From contig NZ_JAABOQ010000002.1 in NCBI RefSeq assembly GCF_010671565.1, positions 186,001 through 250,000 on the forward strand: a DNA stretch of 64,000 nt. Direction: 5' to 3'. The position numbers and the translations under genes were made by a program. Every line of letters starts with the position of its first letter. Position 1 is the first letter of the stretch. Of this stretch, positions 53,630 to 62,592 are shown one piece after another. This stretch comes from Spongiivirga citrea. Its GTDB lineage: Bacteria > Bacteroidota > Bacteroidia > Flavobacteriales > Flavobacteriaceae. The notes under the pieces are model-generated. The model did not search any database and was not told where the DNA came from. It saw nothing but the letters and a program-made list of their open reading frames with translations.

Positions 53630-53708
53630 TTTTTCAGTTAGTCTTCGTTAAAAAATGTAACCGTAACTAAGGCTATGCTTAGATTTTTTGCCTTGAATAA
53701 CTGAAAAA
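53630..53708 (-). ncRNA. Candidate structured RNA or leader element, 79 nt
   Basis: TTTTTCAGTTA (53630-53640) and TAACTGAAAAA (53698-53708) form an 11-bp perfect stem closing 57 bases that hold an inner hairpin CTAAG-GCTATG-CTTAG and a GTTACGGTTAC repeat on the minus strand. It lies 60-138 bases upstream of the BatA start on the same strand. No known riboswitch class is matched; this is a structural prediction by eye. Confidence 0.4.
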
Positions 53709-53841
53709 TAAATTCAATTTCTATACGCACGATTTCAAAATCAAAGCGGTATAGCAAATATAGTAAATGAAGCTAGATGCCGAATGATGCAAATAAGTTT
53801 TAGGGTAATTTTATTATTTGATTGAGATTGTTAAATGGAGA

Positions 53842-53981
53842 AGGTTCTCGATACGATTTCTCCTATCGTCGAAATCACTCGAACTGACATATTAGCTTAT
53901 CGATTAAGAACTACTGTCAGTTCGAGTGGTTTTTATTGATCCCAAGGATTCGGGGGAAATAAAAATTGTATCGAGAACCCT
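53842..53981. repeat. Inverted-repeat element, copy 3 (tail-to-tail)
   Basis: Here the order is reversed: GTTCTCGATAC (53844-53854) ... CACTCGAACTGACA (53876-53889), then TGTCAGTTCGAGTG (53915-53928) ... GTATCGAGAAC (53967-53977). The TGTCAG ends therefore face each other, unlike copies 1 and 2. It sits between two minus-strand genes, not convergent ones. Confidence 0.9.
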
Positions 53982-53998
53982 TCAATCAGATATAAGTA

Positions 53999-55006
53999 CT
54001 AACCAAACATGAAATAGTCAACCATTGGCTTCATGTGGTGCTTATTCATATAGGCAGTGATTTCCTGTTGCGCTTGTTCATTAGCAACCGTTACAATACT
54101 TTGTGGATTTTCTAGCTGTTCTAGATGCTGAAAAGGCAGCATCTCCTGCCCGTAAATCGACTTTCCGATCTTCTTTGGGTTATCGCATATCCAATTGAAT
54201 GGGATACTACGATCAATCAATTTCTTAGCGATTGTTTTTCCTTTAAAACCAGCGCCCCAAACCACTAAATTTTTACTTTGTTGATAGTCCAACTCTAGAA
54301 AATATTTCAGCTTAATATCTAGAAAATAGTTTTGGGCATAATGTTCGTGGGTACGCGAGGTACGAGTAGGGTAGTCGCGCCAGTAATGCAATAAGTTTCT
54401 ACTTGCTATACACTTAAATTGATGCTTATAAAAACGAAATGTTAGGTCATAATCCTCCGGGTAGTCATTAGGATTAAAAGCATCGCATGCCAATAGATCG
54501 CTTTTATACAACATCCAACAAGGGGAAGCAATCGAGCATTCTTTGTATATCTCGGAATAATTACTTCCAGCTTCAGTCAGTTTATTTAACCATTTTTCAT
54601 ACCGATCATAACCATCACTAATACCAGCTTCTGAGAAATATTTTACCAACCCTAAGGCAACATGACCTTTTCCATGTTTTTCGAGATCATTTGCCATAAA
54701 GTTGAGCTTCTCTTGATGCATAATATCATCAGAATCCATGCGTGTAATAAAATCACCAGTGCTTAGGGAAAGTGCGTAGCGCAAGGCTTCAATAATCCCA
54801 TTTCCTATGTTATTCACCACTTGAATTCTTTTATCCCTGCTAGCTAAGCGCTTGCAGACGGCTACGCTATTATCAGTTGAATGATCATTTACTAAAATGA
54901 GTTCCCAATTAGTGTATGATTGATTTATAACGGATTGGATACAATCTTCAATAAACTGATCCGTGTTTTTAAAAGGGGTAAGTATGGAAACTTTTCTGGA
55001 TTTCAA
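53999..55006 (-). CDS. Family 2 glycosyltransferase with C-terminal Rossmann-like domain
   Basis: 335 residues. The GT-A domain begins VSILTPFKNTDQFIEDCIQSVINQSYTNWELILVNDHSTD (split: VSILTPFKN, SVINQSYTNWELILVND), and the metal-binding DxD region is MDSDDIM (90-96). From about residue 240 a Rossmann-like segment starts (NLVVWGAGFKGKTIAKKL, ICDNPKKIGK), a glycine-rich nucleotide-binding loop not usual in simple GT2 enzymes. It may use nucleotide-sugars for envelope polysaccharide. No wza/wzx-like genes adjoin it. Confidence 0.9.
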   Translation of the reverse strand: MKSRKVSILTPFKNTDQFIEDCIQSVINQSYTNWELILVNDHSTDNSVAVCKRLASRDKRIQVVNNIGNGIIEALRYALSLSTGDFITRMDSDDIMHQEKLNFMANDLEKHGKGHVALGLVKYFSEAGISDGYDRYEKWLNKLTEAGSNYSEIYKECSIASPCWMLYKSDLLACDAFNPNDYPEDYDLTFRFYKHQFKCIASRNLLHYWRDYPTRTSRTHEHYAQNYFLDIKLKYFLELDYQQSKNLVVWGAGFKGKTIAKKLIDRSIPFNWICDNPKKIGKSIYGQEMLPFQHLEQLENPQSIVTVANEQAQQEITAYMNKHHMKPMVDYFMFG

Positions 55007-55118
55007 ACTAATGATCGAGGTTTAAGATAATAAGTGAATCGAATTTACACCTCCCTTAATCGCTCCTCAAGGAGGGAGATGACTTGTTTCTTTAAAAATA
55101 TATCGAATTACTTAAAGA

Positions 55119-55604
55119 TCAAGATTCTGAACTAGAAAGATTCATTCTCATTTCAATTAGGTGCTTTTCAAAACCAGCTTTCTTATAGGCGCGTATTGCA
55201 GGTGGGTTTTTATCGTAGACCGTAAGTCTAACTTCGCTGATACTTCTGCTTTCAAACCAGGTGTTTATAAAATCTATAATCATCTTAGCAACACCTTGCC
55301 CACGATGTTCTTCTGAAGTAAACATAAAACCTATATAACCGTAATAGGGATATTTGAAATAATCTTTATTCTTTCTTATTTGGCCATAGCCACTACCTAC
55401 AATCTCATTTTCGGTTGCTACCACTACAACATAAGTGTCGTCTTCCTTGATGTATGATTCGAGGTCATAATAAATGATATGATCGTCTTTTAGTGTAGGG
55501 TCCATTGGCCTTTCAGCTTCAATAATCCCCTGCAAAAAACGTTCTAAAACCGGCAAATCTTGTAGAATTGCCGGTCTAACATGATATATATTACTTTTTG
55601 TCAA
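55119..55604 (-). CDS. GNAT-family N-acetyltransferase
   Basis: 161 residues. The acetyl-CoA loop is EEHRGQGVAKMIIDFI (about 106-121, Q/RxxGxG/A form RGQGVA), followed by VYDKNPPAIRAYKKAGFE (N-x-x-A-x-x-x-Y-x-x-x-G-F). Substrate unknown. It begins 14 bases inside the end of the DoxX gene, so the two are coupled. Confidence 0.9.
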   Translation of the reverse strand: MTKSNIYHVRPAILQDLPVLERFLQGIIEAERPMDPTLKDDHIIYYDLESYIKEDDTYVVVVATENEIVGSGYGQIRKNKDYFKYPYYGYIGFMFTSEEHRGQGVAKMIIDFINTWFESRSISEVRLTVYDKNPPAIRAYKKAGFEKHLIEMRMNLSSSES

Positions 55605-55965
55605 TTCCGTATTTTCCAGGTCCAGCCAATAGAATGGTCAGAAAACCGATTAGATATAATAATGCCTTTTCTTTTACATCAATAGGATCAGCACCATGAA
55701 CTACGAAAGCTGCTACTGCCATAACCATAACAGGCAGAATACTCGCTATACGAGCTCGCAAACCTATGATAATTAATAAAGGACATAGAACTTCTGCCAA
55801 TATTGTAATTATTAAATTAACAATTGGTGGTAATCCGAAAAGACCTGAAAATTCAGTATTTCCGTTAATCAAGTTTTGTAATTTAGGAATACCATGAGTG
55901 AGCATTAATCCGGAAATTCCGACACGTAAAATTAGTAATGCTAAATAGGGATACTTAGACTTCAT
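55591..55965 (-). CDS. DoxX-family membrane protein
   Basis: 124 residues with four transmembrane helices (about 6-24, 48-66, 70-90, 103-118) and the DoxX pattern LRVGISGLMLTHGIPKL ... GLPPIVNLIITILAEVLCPLLIIIGL. The family includes quinone-binding subunits and redox-related membrane proteins, often of unknown role. It overlaps the following GNAT gene by 14 bases. Confidence 0.88.
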   Translation of the reverse strand: MKSKYPYLALLILRVGISGLMLTHGIPKLQNLINGNTEFSGLFGLPPIVNLIITILAEVLCPLLIIIGLRARIASILPVMVMAVAAFVVHGADPIDVKEKALLYLIGFLTILLAGPGKYGIDKK

Positions 55966-55991
55966 ATTTAATATGGTTTGGTTATTTATGT

Positions 55992-57482
55992 TTAATATTT
56001 GGCAGATTTGCCATTGGTTGTAGTCTTCTTTATAAAATCGCGGATATCATCATTCGCATTTTTTAAATCTTCTGCTCTTAAGTACATCATATGACCCGAT
56101 CGATAGCCTTTAAAACTTAGTCGATCTTTCATTTTTCCGCTAGGGTCAAGCTGCCACATCGTATATTTCGCATTGAAGTAAGTTGTCGCTCCATCATAAT
56201 AACCAGATTGAAAAAGCACATTCAAATATGGATTCTGAGCCATTGCTTGGCGCAAGTCTTCTCGTGTATTGTCATCATCAAAATTCCAAGGACGCACTGG
56301 ACCAAACATATTGTACTTCAGGTCGGTTTTAAATTTTAAAACCTCTCTTGTATAGTAATTTATTGCTGGAGTAAACGAATGTAACCACGAAGTTAATTCA
56401 GAATTAAAATCTGGTCTTGTACCGGCATCCATTTTATCGATTCCCTTATAGCGTGAATCCAAACGCCCAACAGTAAAACCTTTATCACGCATAAGCTCTT
56501 TCCAATAAAAACTAGTAGGTACTACTAAGTTATGTCGTAGAATCGATTTTTCTGATAAACCGGAATAGGTTGCAAATTTTTTGGCAACTGCATTTTTTTC
56601 TGTTTCACCGATAAACCCGCCTTTTGCTATTGCAGGAATTAGGGTGTTGATAGTGTAATTTTCAACTTCGGGTAAGATGTCATTTAAATCTTTTTGTTGA
56701 AGCGATGGAGATAGCATTTTTTGATGCCATGCTGCTGCTGTATAATAAGGCAAATTAAGTGAAGCTGAAACAGGTCCTCCAACACGAAGTACTTTGTAAT
56801 CTGCTGGAGACACCATGATTACACCATTTAGATACATCCATTGTCTATTTTGAAGTGCTAAAGAAAGTCCGGCTACACGTGTGCCGCCATAGCTTTCTCC
56901 AATAATATATTTAGGAGAGCGCCAGCGATTATTTCGACTTACGAAGGTGTCAATCCAATCTGCCAAATATTTGATGTCCTCATTCACACCGAAGAATATT
57001 TTTTTGTCTGGCATCTTACCTTCTTTGTCTGGAATCATTCTGGAATAGCCGGTATTGACAGGGTTTACAAATACGATATCCGCTACATCTAAAATAGAAT
57101 GAGGATTATCTTTTACACCATAAGGTTGAATAGGATAACCTTCATCGTCAATCTTCAAAATTTTTGGGCCTGTATAAGCCAAATGCATCCAAACTGAAGC
57201 CGAGCCTGGCCCACCATTAAATGAAATCAAAAGTGGGCGAGTGGTATTGTTTTTGACGCCCGATCGCTGATAATAAGTATAATACAAACTGGCAATGGGC
57301 ATTCCTTTCTCATCCCAAACGGGCTGGGTACCAGTAGTTGCTTTATATGCAACTGGTTTACCTTTTATAGTTACTGTATTGGCCGTTACAATGGTAGTAT
57401 CTATTGGTAGTATTCGTTCTTGTGCATTAAGTGCGACTCCAAATAAGAAGAATAATGAGAAAAAACGTAAAGCCTTTAACAT
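55992..57482 (-). CDS. Serine carboxypeptidase (peptidase family S10), exported
   Basis: 496 residues with an N-terminal signal (MLKALRFFSLFFLFGVALNAQ). The alpha/beta-hydrolase serine carboxypeptidase fold has FNGGPGSASVWMH (about 88-100; oxyanion loop), the nucleophile GESYGGTRV (195-203, Ser197), and GYRSGHMMY near the C-terminus with the catalytic His. Acts outside the cytoplasm on peptide C-termini. It lies between the DoxX/GNAT pair and the peroxidase gene, all on the minus strand, with no clear link. Confidence 0.92.
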   Translation of the reverse strand: MLKALRFFSLFFLFGVALNAQERILPIDTTIVTANTVTIKGKPVAYKATTGTQPVWDEKGMPIASLYYTYYQRSGVKNNTTRPLLISFNGGPGSASVWMHLAYTGPKILKIDDEGYPIQPYGVKDNPHSILDVADIVFVNPVNTGYSRMIPDKEGKMPDKKIFFGVNEDIKYLADWIDTFVSRNNRWRSPKYIIGESYGGTRVAGLSLALQNRQWMYLNGVIMVSPADYKVLRVGGPVSASLNLPYYTAAAWHQKMLSPSLQQKDLNDILPEVENYTINTLIPAIAKGGFIGETEKNAVAKKFATYSGLSEKSILRHNLVVPTSFYWKELMRDKGFTVGRLDSRYKGIDKMDAGTRPDFNSELTSWLHSFTPAINYYTREVLKFKTDLKYNMFGPVRPWNFDDDNTREDLRQAMAQNPYLNVLFQSGYYDGATTYFNAKYTMWQLDPSGKMKDRLSFKGYRSGHMMYLRAEDLKNANDDIRDFIKKTTTNGKSAKY

Positions 57483-57820
57483 AGTGTATATGGTTAATTA
57501 GAGACTTAAAAGTACTATAATCAACAGCAACTAAAAAATAGAGATGGTTAGCTTATCCGTTTGGCGATAGCTCATTATGTTGAATCCAATCAAAAGCATC
57601 TTCTAAACTTTACATTTCCTTTAAGTTAATGTCATGGATTTCAGTATATACTCAATTATTGTTCTTTGGGGCAATTCAAGAACAATAATTATTTTCAGTT
57701 AAGGGCGTAAGGGCGCCAATTGTAATAACAACAATCTATAATAAAATGCTCTTGATTAGAGTTCGAGGGACTTACTATGTAATTAATTGGGCTAACAATT
57801 GAAAAATAATATCACTTTTA
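57483..57820. other. 338-base intergenic region with a palindrome and a possible gene remnant
   Basis: A perfect inverted repeat AATTATTGTTCTT (57654-57666) / AAGAACAATAATT (57678-57690) with an 11-base spacer is the main feature. The minus strand also reads EIHDINLKEM, stop, SLEDAFDWIQHNELSPNG, stop (about 57555-57647), which looks like the tail of a decayed gene. No other feature seen. Confidence 0.45.
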
Positions 57821-59608
57821 TTATTCTATGGGGTCACTTAACGCTTTCATAAAGAGTACAAGGTCATTTACCTCATTTTTCGATAGCTTAAGTGCGTCTG
57901 GTGGTAAGGTTTGCGCTTCTAGATTAATTCCTATACCAGCTCCGCCACCTCGGTTATAAAAATCAACCACTTCCTCCAGAGTATTGTATACACCATTATG
58001 CATATATGGACCAGTCATGTCGACGTTTCGTATAGTAGATGTTTTAAAGAAATACTTGCGCTCTTCAGTTTTGTAGACTTCATAAGCCCCTAGGTCAGTA
58101 TCAACAATGGCATTTATAGTATCGTTGAATTTTGGTATGCCAATCAATTCCATTTCAGACTCTTTATACAGTATAGGAACAGTACCATTATAACTAGGAG
58201 GGAAGTGGCAGGTCGCACATTTCGCTTTGCCATGAAATAGATTAAAACCATTGATTTCTGATTCCGTAAGTGTACTTTCAATCCCATTTAAATTTTTATC
58301 CACTTTTGAATTAAACGGAGTTAAACTTCGGATAAATGTGGCAATGGCATTTCTAATATTCAGTTCGTTTGCTCCCTGCCTGTATAGAGAGTCAAATTGC
58401 ACTACATATTCCTTATTCTGGTTTACGACTTCTTCAACATGCTTTAAGTTACTGTGGAACTCGTTTTCATTTTCTACAACCGAAATAATTTGTCCTTCTA
58501 AACTACCAGAACGGTTGTCATAAAAGAATCCTTTTTGTAAGGATGCGTAGAGTAAGGTTGGAGTGTTTCGACTTACTTTTTTACCAATTTTGAGCCCATC
58601 GGTATATTGTTTTTTGGGATTGTGACAGGTTGCACAGCTCATTGCCTTACCGTTTGATAAATCTTTATCGTGAAAAAGTTGCTTGCCCAGTGCTATTTTG
58701 CGAACGTTTAATGAGTCGAATTTTTCTCCGGAGAAATAACTTAAGTTAAAGGTTTTATCACTGTAAAGGGACGTAACATCGTTTTTGATTGAGCGATTAA
58801 AGGGAAAGGAAACATTCCAATCATCTACCGTCTTATTGAAGAGTAGTAAACCTGTAAACGTATGATTTTTCATAAAAGAGTAGCGATCAAAACTGTTGAA
58901 TTCACCTGTTAGGTTAGCAACTGTTTTTTCGAAATGATTATTCCATTGTGTCAGAAGATTGGAATTCGAAAATCGTTCTTTATGCATACTGATGATATCC
59001 TGAACGCTTCTATATACCCATTGTCCTTCAGCTAAAGAATTTTCTAAGACTGGAGAATCGAAACCAGTTACTCCTGTTAATGACACCCGCATAAGCGCAT
59101 CACGAATTATCCATAGAATATGGTGATCTTTTAGAAAAGATAGATCAGCATTGTTTTTAGTAAAAACAAGACGGTTTTTTGTTTTGACTGAATGAAAATG
59201 AATTTCATTTAGTTCTGGTTCATCAGCAAAAATAGTTTCCTCTAACACTTGAAAACCAGATGGTTTTTTGATTTTGATATCGGTAAAATCGTCTTCTTCA
59301 ACCTTGGTAATGTTCGGTTGATTTAAAAACTTATAGTTTTCAGCATCAATATAAGCCAAAATGGGTTCGGCATATTTAAACTGTTTTCTAGCCTCTTTAT
59401 ATAAAATCTTTGCACTATCAATATCCTTCGTATTTGCAATTTTATCAAGCGCATTGATACCTAAAGCCAAATATTCTTGGTAGCGCTCTTGCAATTTGTG
59501 ATTGAGGTCCTTTTTTTCAGTAATGGTTTCTTTTTCTTTTTTGCACCCTATAAGTAATAGGAAGAGGCTTATGATAACATAAGCCCCATTTAATTTTCCT
59601 AACAACAT
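57821..59608 (-). CDS. Di-haem cytochrome c peroxidase/MauG-family lipoprotein
   Basis: 595 residues, with a lipoprotein-type signal (LISLFLLLIGCKKE, Cys near residue 22). The C-terminal half (about 300-590) is the cytochrome c peroxidase domain: two haem-binding CxxCH motifs, SCATCHNPKKQY near residue 321 and KCATCHFPPSY near residue 462. The first about 280 residues are not recognised and may be an imelysin-like helical domain. Reduces peroxide or carries out radical-type oxidation in the periplasm. The PhoX-like gene precedes it by 21 bases on the same strand. Confidence 0.92.
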   Translation of the reverse strand: MLLGKLNGAYVIISLFLLLIGCKKEKETITEKKDLNHKLQERYQEYLALGINALDKIANTKDIDSAKILYKEARKQFKYAEPILAYIDAENYKFLNQPNITKVEEDDFTDIKIKKPSGFQVLEETIFADEPELNEIHFHSVKTKNRLVFTKNNADLSFLKDHHILWIIRDALMRVSLTGVTGFDSPVLENSLAEGQWVYRSVQDIISMHKERFSNSNLLTQWNNHFEKTVANLTGEFNSFDRYSFMKNHTFTGLLLFNKTVDDWNVSFPFNRSIKNDVTSLYSDKTFNLSYFSGEKFDSLNVRKIALGKQLFHDKDLSNGKAMSCATCHNPKKQYTDGLKIGKKVSRNTPTLLYASLQKGFFYDNRSGSLEGQIISVVENENEFHSNLKHVEEVVNQNKEYVVQFDSLYRQGANELNIRNAIATFIRSLTPFNSKVDKNLNGIESTLTESEINGFNLFHGKAKCATCHFPPSYNGTVPILYKESEMELIGIPKFNDTINAIVDTDLGAYEVYKTEERKYFFKTSTIRNVDMTGPYMHNGVYNTLEEVVDFYNRGGGAGIGINLEAQTLPPDALKLSKNEVNDLVLFMKALSDPIE

Positions 59609-59629
59609 TAATTCTTAAAATTTGATTGT

Positions 59630-61123
59630 TTATCTAGGTAGTCCGTTTAAAACATAGAGCATACTACCTTCTTTGCGTGTTTCGTTTAATTGGGTAGCGT
59701 CTAAATCAGGAAAGGCAGTTGGATCGGTAAACGCAGATCCGTCTGATGGCTCCCAACCATGGTTTTGCGTAATTAAAACAAAACTACGGTCTTTATCTAC
59801 CGTATCAGAGATGTCAATCATTCCTGTAATTTCCCAAATGCGATCAGTAGTGCCGTATCCTTGGGATGCCGCGGCTTCTTGATCACATTCAAGTACTACT
59901 TTTAATGTGCCAAAACGAAGGTCATACTGATATAAATAAGCAAAGTGCATTTTATCAGGGGTATCAAAATATCCGTTTGGATCTTCTTGGATGTACGCAT
60001 AATTCTCAGTTACCAAGATATTATCTGGACTATGAAATTGTTTAGCAACACCATTTAAATTGTCGCCATCTAGCACTGGGGAAATAGTCGCTTTGGTTGG
60101 ATCGTTTTTATCTAGAACGATTTTGTATATCCTACCGTATAATGTTCCTTTACCTACAAGACCGTCTTTTTTTCTACCAGTTACAACAACATATATTTCT
60201 CTTTGATTGGCTGCTGAACCACGACGCCAGTCGATATCTTCAACACGAGAAAAGCCCATTACACCTTTCGCTTTTGCTTCTGCGTCAAGCTCGGCCAATG
60301 TTCGCTCTTCAAGCTCTACAAACTCAGCTTCATAAGTTTGGCCTTCTTCCATATCCATTTCAAAATCGATACCTTCCGTTAGTACTTTTAAACCGTGTAA
60401 TTTTCCACCATATAAGTCACCGCGGTCCGCCATGTACATGCCAATTTGACCAGAAGGAATTTCATTATTACTGTTATCATCCCCAATAAAGATTATAGTT
60501 TTATCAGGAAATGCATCTTTGCCAATAGCTACAGCATTTTCAGTGGACCATTGTCCCATAGAAGCTGTTAAGATTTCAGCAGTACCAGCATCGGCAGCAT
60601 CTTTTCTTGGATCAGCAAGATAAACTCCTTTAGAGTCACCACCCCATTCGCCACCAGACAAATACCAGGGGCCAAAACCGTGTTCTTGAGGAGTAATTAG
60701 AGATCCTGAGCATTGGGCTGTGTTCGCTGATGCGTTCGCATTCATGATATACTCGCCACTAACTGGTTTAAATGTCTTGTCGAAGCTGATACGTGCAATA
60801 GAGTAGTCGGCTTCAATATTATTGATCAAACTGAATGTCCCATCATTATTTTTTAATAAACCTGCACCATCTGCCATACTACCGTAAACAAAGTTAGGTG
60901 ATTCGGGTAGTGCATCTTCTGATGAAAGCATTGTATACACCTTTAATTTTGGGAAAGATGATGATACCTTTAAAAAAGAAGGTGTTGTCGAATGATTTTC
61001 GAATTTAACTGATTGTGATGGAACTCCATCGTCGTCTCCCGGTATTGGCAGATCATCTATAAATTCACAAGAAGTAAATGTTACCAGCATTGCGCTGAGT
61101 AGTAATTTTGAAAGCGTTTTCAT
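59630..61123 (-). CDS. PhoX/DUF839-like lipoprotein
   Basis: 497 residues with a lipoprotein signal (MLVTFTSCEF, Cys near residue 20) then Asp/Pro-rich linker. The rest resembles the PhoX/DUF839 beta-propeller-like group, with FSRVEDIDWRRG (about 300-311) and HSPDNILVTENY as key segments. In true PhoX these contain Ca/Fe ligands for phosphatase activity; ligand conservation cannot be confirmed by eye. Located before the MauG-like gene, so both may be one operon for an oxidative or phosphate-linked periplasmic process. Confidence 0.78.
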   Translation of the reverse strand: MKTLSKLLLSAMLVTFTSCEFIDDLPIPGDDDGVPSQSVKFENHSTTPSFLKVSSSFPKLKVYTMLSSEDALPESPNFVYGSMADGAGLLKNNDGTFSLINNIEADYSIARISFDKTFKPVSGEYIMNANASANTAQCSGSLITPQEHGFGPWYLSGGEWGGDSKGVYLADPRKDAADAGTAEILTASMGQWSTENAVAIGKDAFPDKTIIFIGDDNSNNEIPSGQIGMYMADRGDLYGGKLHGLKVLTEGIDFEMDMEEGQTYEAEFVELEERTLAELDAEAKAKGVMGFSRVEDIDWRRGSAANQREIYVVVTGRKKDGLVGKGTLYGRIYKIVLDKNDPTKATISPVLDGDNLNGVAKQFHSPDNILVTENYAYIQEDPNGYFDTPDKMHFAYLYQYDLRFGTLKVVLECDQEAAASQGYGTTDRIWEITGMIDISDTVDKDRSFVLITQNHGWEPSDGSAFTDPTAFPDLDATQLNETRKEGSMLYVLNGLPR

Positions 61124-61273
61124 TGGATTTTTGTTTGGTTTAATGTTGCTTAAAATTACCCTAAAAGCTGTTGTTGGGTTTTATAGAAATATGGTGAGAT
61201 TATTAAGAAAAAGTAACCTTTAGGTTAGCCATATTACAGAATTGTAATCTAGGTATTAATAAGATTAACTGAA

Positions 61274-62038
61274 TTAAAACTTCTCAAAAACACCTAAGCC
61301 AAATAGCGCAAAATCATATTTAACAGGATCTGTTGGATCCAGCTTTCGTAGGCTTTTATCAAGTTCTAATAAAGCCTTTGCGTCATTTTGTTTTCTTTTT
61401 ACCAAGCCTAGTTTACGTGCTACATTGCCGGAATGCACGTCAAGTGGGCAGGAGAGTAGTGAAGGTGAAATGTTATGCCACAATCCGAAATCAACGCCAG
61501 CAGCTTTAGATCGTACCATCCATCTCAAAAACATATTTATGCGTTTGGCTGCAGAACCACGGTGCGGATCTGAAACATGTTTTTTGGTACGTTCTAGGTG
61601 AGGAATATCAAAGAATGTTTTTTTAAAATGATGGATTCGATCCTGGATGTTTTTCCCATTTTCAGCCTTACTAAAAATATGCTCAAGTCCAGCTTGTTGC
61701 GTGTATATGTGTTGTAATGATTTTATAAACTGACCTAGGTCATCACCATTAAAGGTTCTGTGCACAAAACTTTTTAAGCTATCAAGGTCACTTTCTTGAT
61801 GGTTCATCACAAAATCATAAGGGCTATTATCCAGTACCTCCATCATTCGAGTAGCACTTTTGATAATACTCTTTCTATTTCCCCAAGAAATGGTGGCTGT
61901 TAAAAATGCGCTGATCTCCTTATCTTCCTTTAAGGTGAATTGATGCGGAATTTGAATAGGATCATCCTCAATAAATTTTGGATGCTCATAAAACGAAGCC
62001 TTTTCGTCAAGAAATTCCTTCAACTCAGCCTTATTCAT
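61274..62038 (-). CDS. TIGR02757 family protein
   Basis: 254 residues of a conserved Bacteroidetes-rich family known only as TIGR02757. Recognisable parts: EISAFLTATISWGNRKSIIKSATRMMEVLDNSPYDF (split: AFLTATISWGNRKSI, NSPYDF), LLSCPLDVHSGNVARKLGLVKRKQND and PTDPVKYDFALFGLGVFEKF. The HhH-like layout suggests a DNA-repair glycosylase relationship, but no function is proven. It overlaps the CPBP gene by 4 bases. Confidence 0.92.
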   Translation of the reverse strand: MNKAELKEFLDEKASFYEHPKFIEDDPIQIPHQFTLKEDKEISAFLTATISWGNRKSIIKSATRMMEVLDNSPYDFVMNHQESDLDSLKSFVHRTFNGDDLGQFIKSLQHIYTQQAGLEHIFSKAENGKNIQDRIHHFKKTFFDIPHLERTKKHVSDPHRGSAAKRINMFLRWMVRSKAAGVDFGLWHNISPSLLSCPLDVHSGNVARKLGLVKRKQNDAKALLELDKSLRKLDPTDPVKYDFALFGLGVFEKF

Positions 62039-62592
62039 ACAATCTCGGGAAAGAAAGGTTTTAAAAGGTAAACACTACCTATAATGATAAAGTTATAACA
62101 ACCATGAAGTAGGACAGCCCAGAAATAACCAAATCGCATGCATATATACGAGGCAAAGAAACCTAAATTAATCTGAGGTAATACTAATAAAGGAGTGAAC
62201 AATAGTATTTTTGTGTTCATTTCAAAGTTGGTGATATGAATTAATCCAAAGGCAGCGACAAAAACATAAACCCAAATTTTAAAGTATTTTGAGTTCCGCA
62301 AACCCAGTAGAGGAGCTCTAAAGAACAGTTCTTCTATAATAGGTGCAACCACGGCCGCCGCAAATAGTACTATTAATGGGGATAAATTTTCAAATAATTC
62401 ATTTACTGCATGTTCTTTCAAGTCAATTATTTCAAGCTCGTCAAGAATAGCAGAAATAGGCGTTAATGCAATACTAATGGTCATTGCCCATAACAATAGC
62501 TTTACAAAAATCCCAAGTTTAGCCCCAAGTGAAACTTCCTCATCCCAATGTGATTTGGGTTTCTTAACAAATTGAAATACTTCTTTAATCAT
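62035..62592 (-). CDS. CPBP-family intramembrane protease
   Basis: 185 residues with about five transmembrane helices. Motif [13 protein letters not shown] (about 82-94) gives the paired Glu and Arg; GLIHITNF has the first conserved His. The second His motif near the C-terminus reads HGCYNF. Overlaps both neighbours by 4 bases: the upstream ABC ATPase gene and the downstream TIGR02757 gene. Confidence 0.88.
   Translation of the reverse strand: MIKEVFQFVKKPKSHWDEEVSLGAKLGIFVKLLLWAMTISIALTPISAILDELEIIDLKEHAVNELFENLSPLIVLFAAAVVAPIIEELFFRAPLLGLRNSKYFKIWVYVFVAAFGLIHITNFEMNTKILLFTPLLVLPQINLGFFASYICMRFGYFWAVLLHGCYNFIIIGSVYLLKPFFPEIV

Larger units (their letters stand above)
53571..53998. other. 428-base intergenic region upstream of the BatA gene
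   Basis: It contains a 79-base block with an 11-bp closing stem (53630-53708) and repeat copy 3 (53842-53981). The minus strand also has a 45-codon open stretch (to 53638) ending VTFFNED that lacks a start codon; it overlaps the hairpin block and is more likely non-coding or a remnant. The rest shows nothing recognisable. Confidence 0.55.

Noticed and set aside
53638-53775. 45-codon open minus-strand stretch ending VTVTFFNED as a gene
   Set aside because: No start codon, and it overlaps the structured block; better explained as non-coding or remnant sequence.
60097-60489. 130-codon plus-strand frame inside the PhoX-like gene
   Set aside because: It is a shadow of the minus-strand gene, which has a lipoprotein signal and family motifs.
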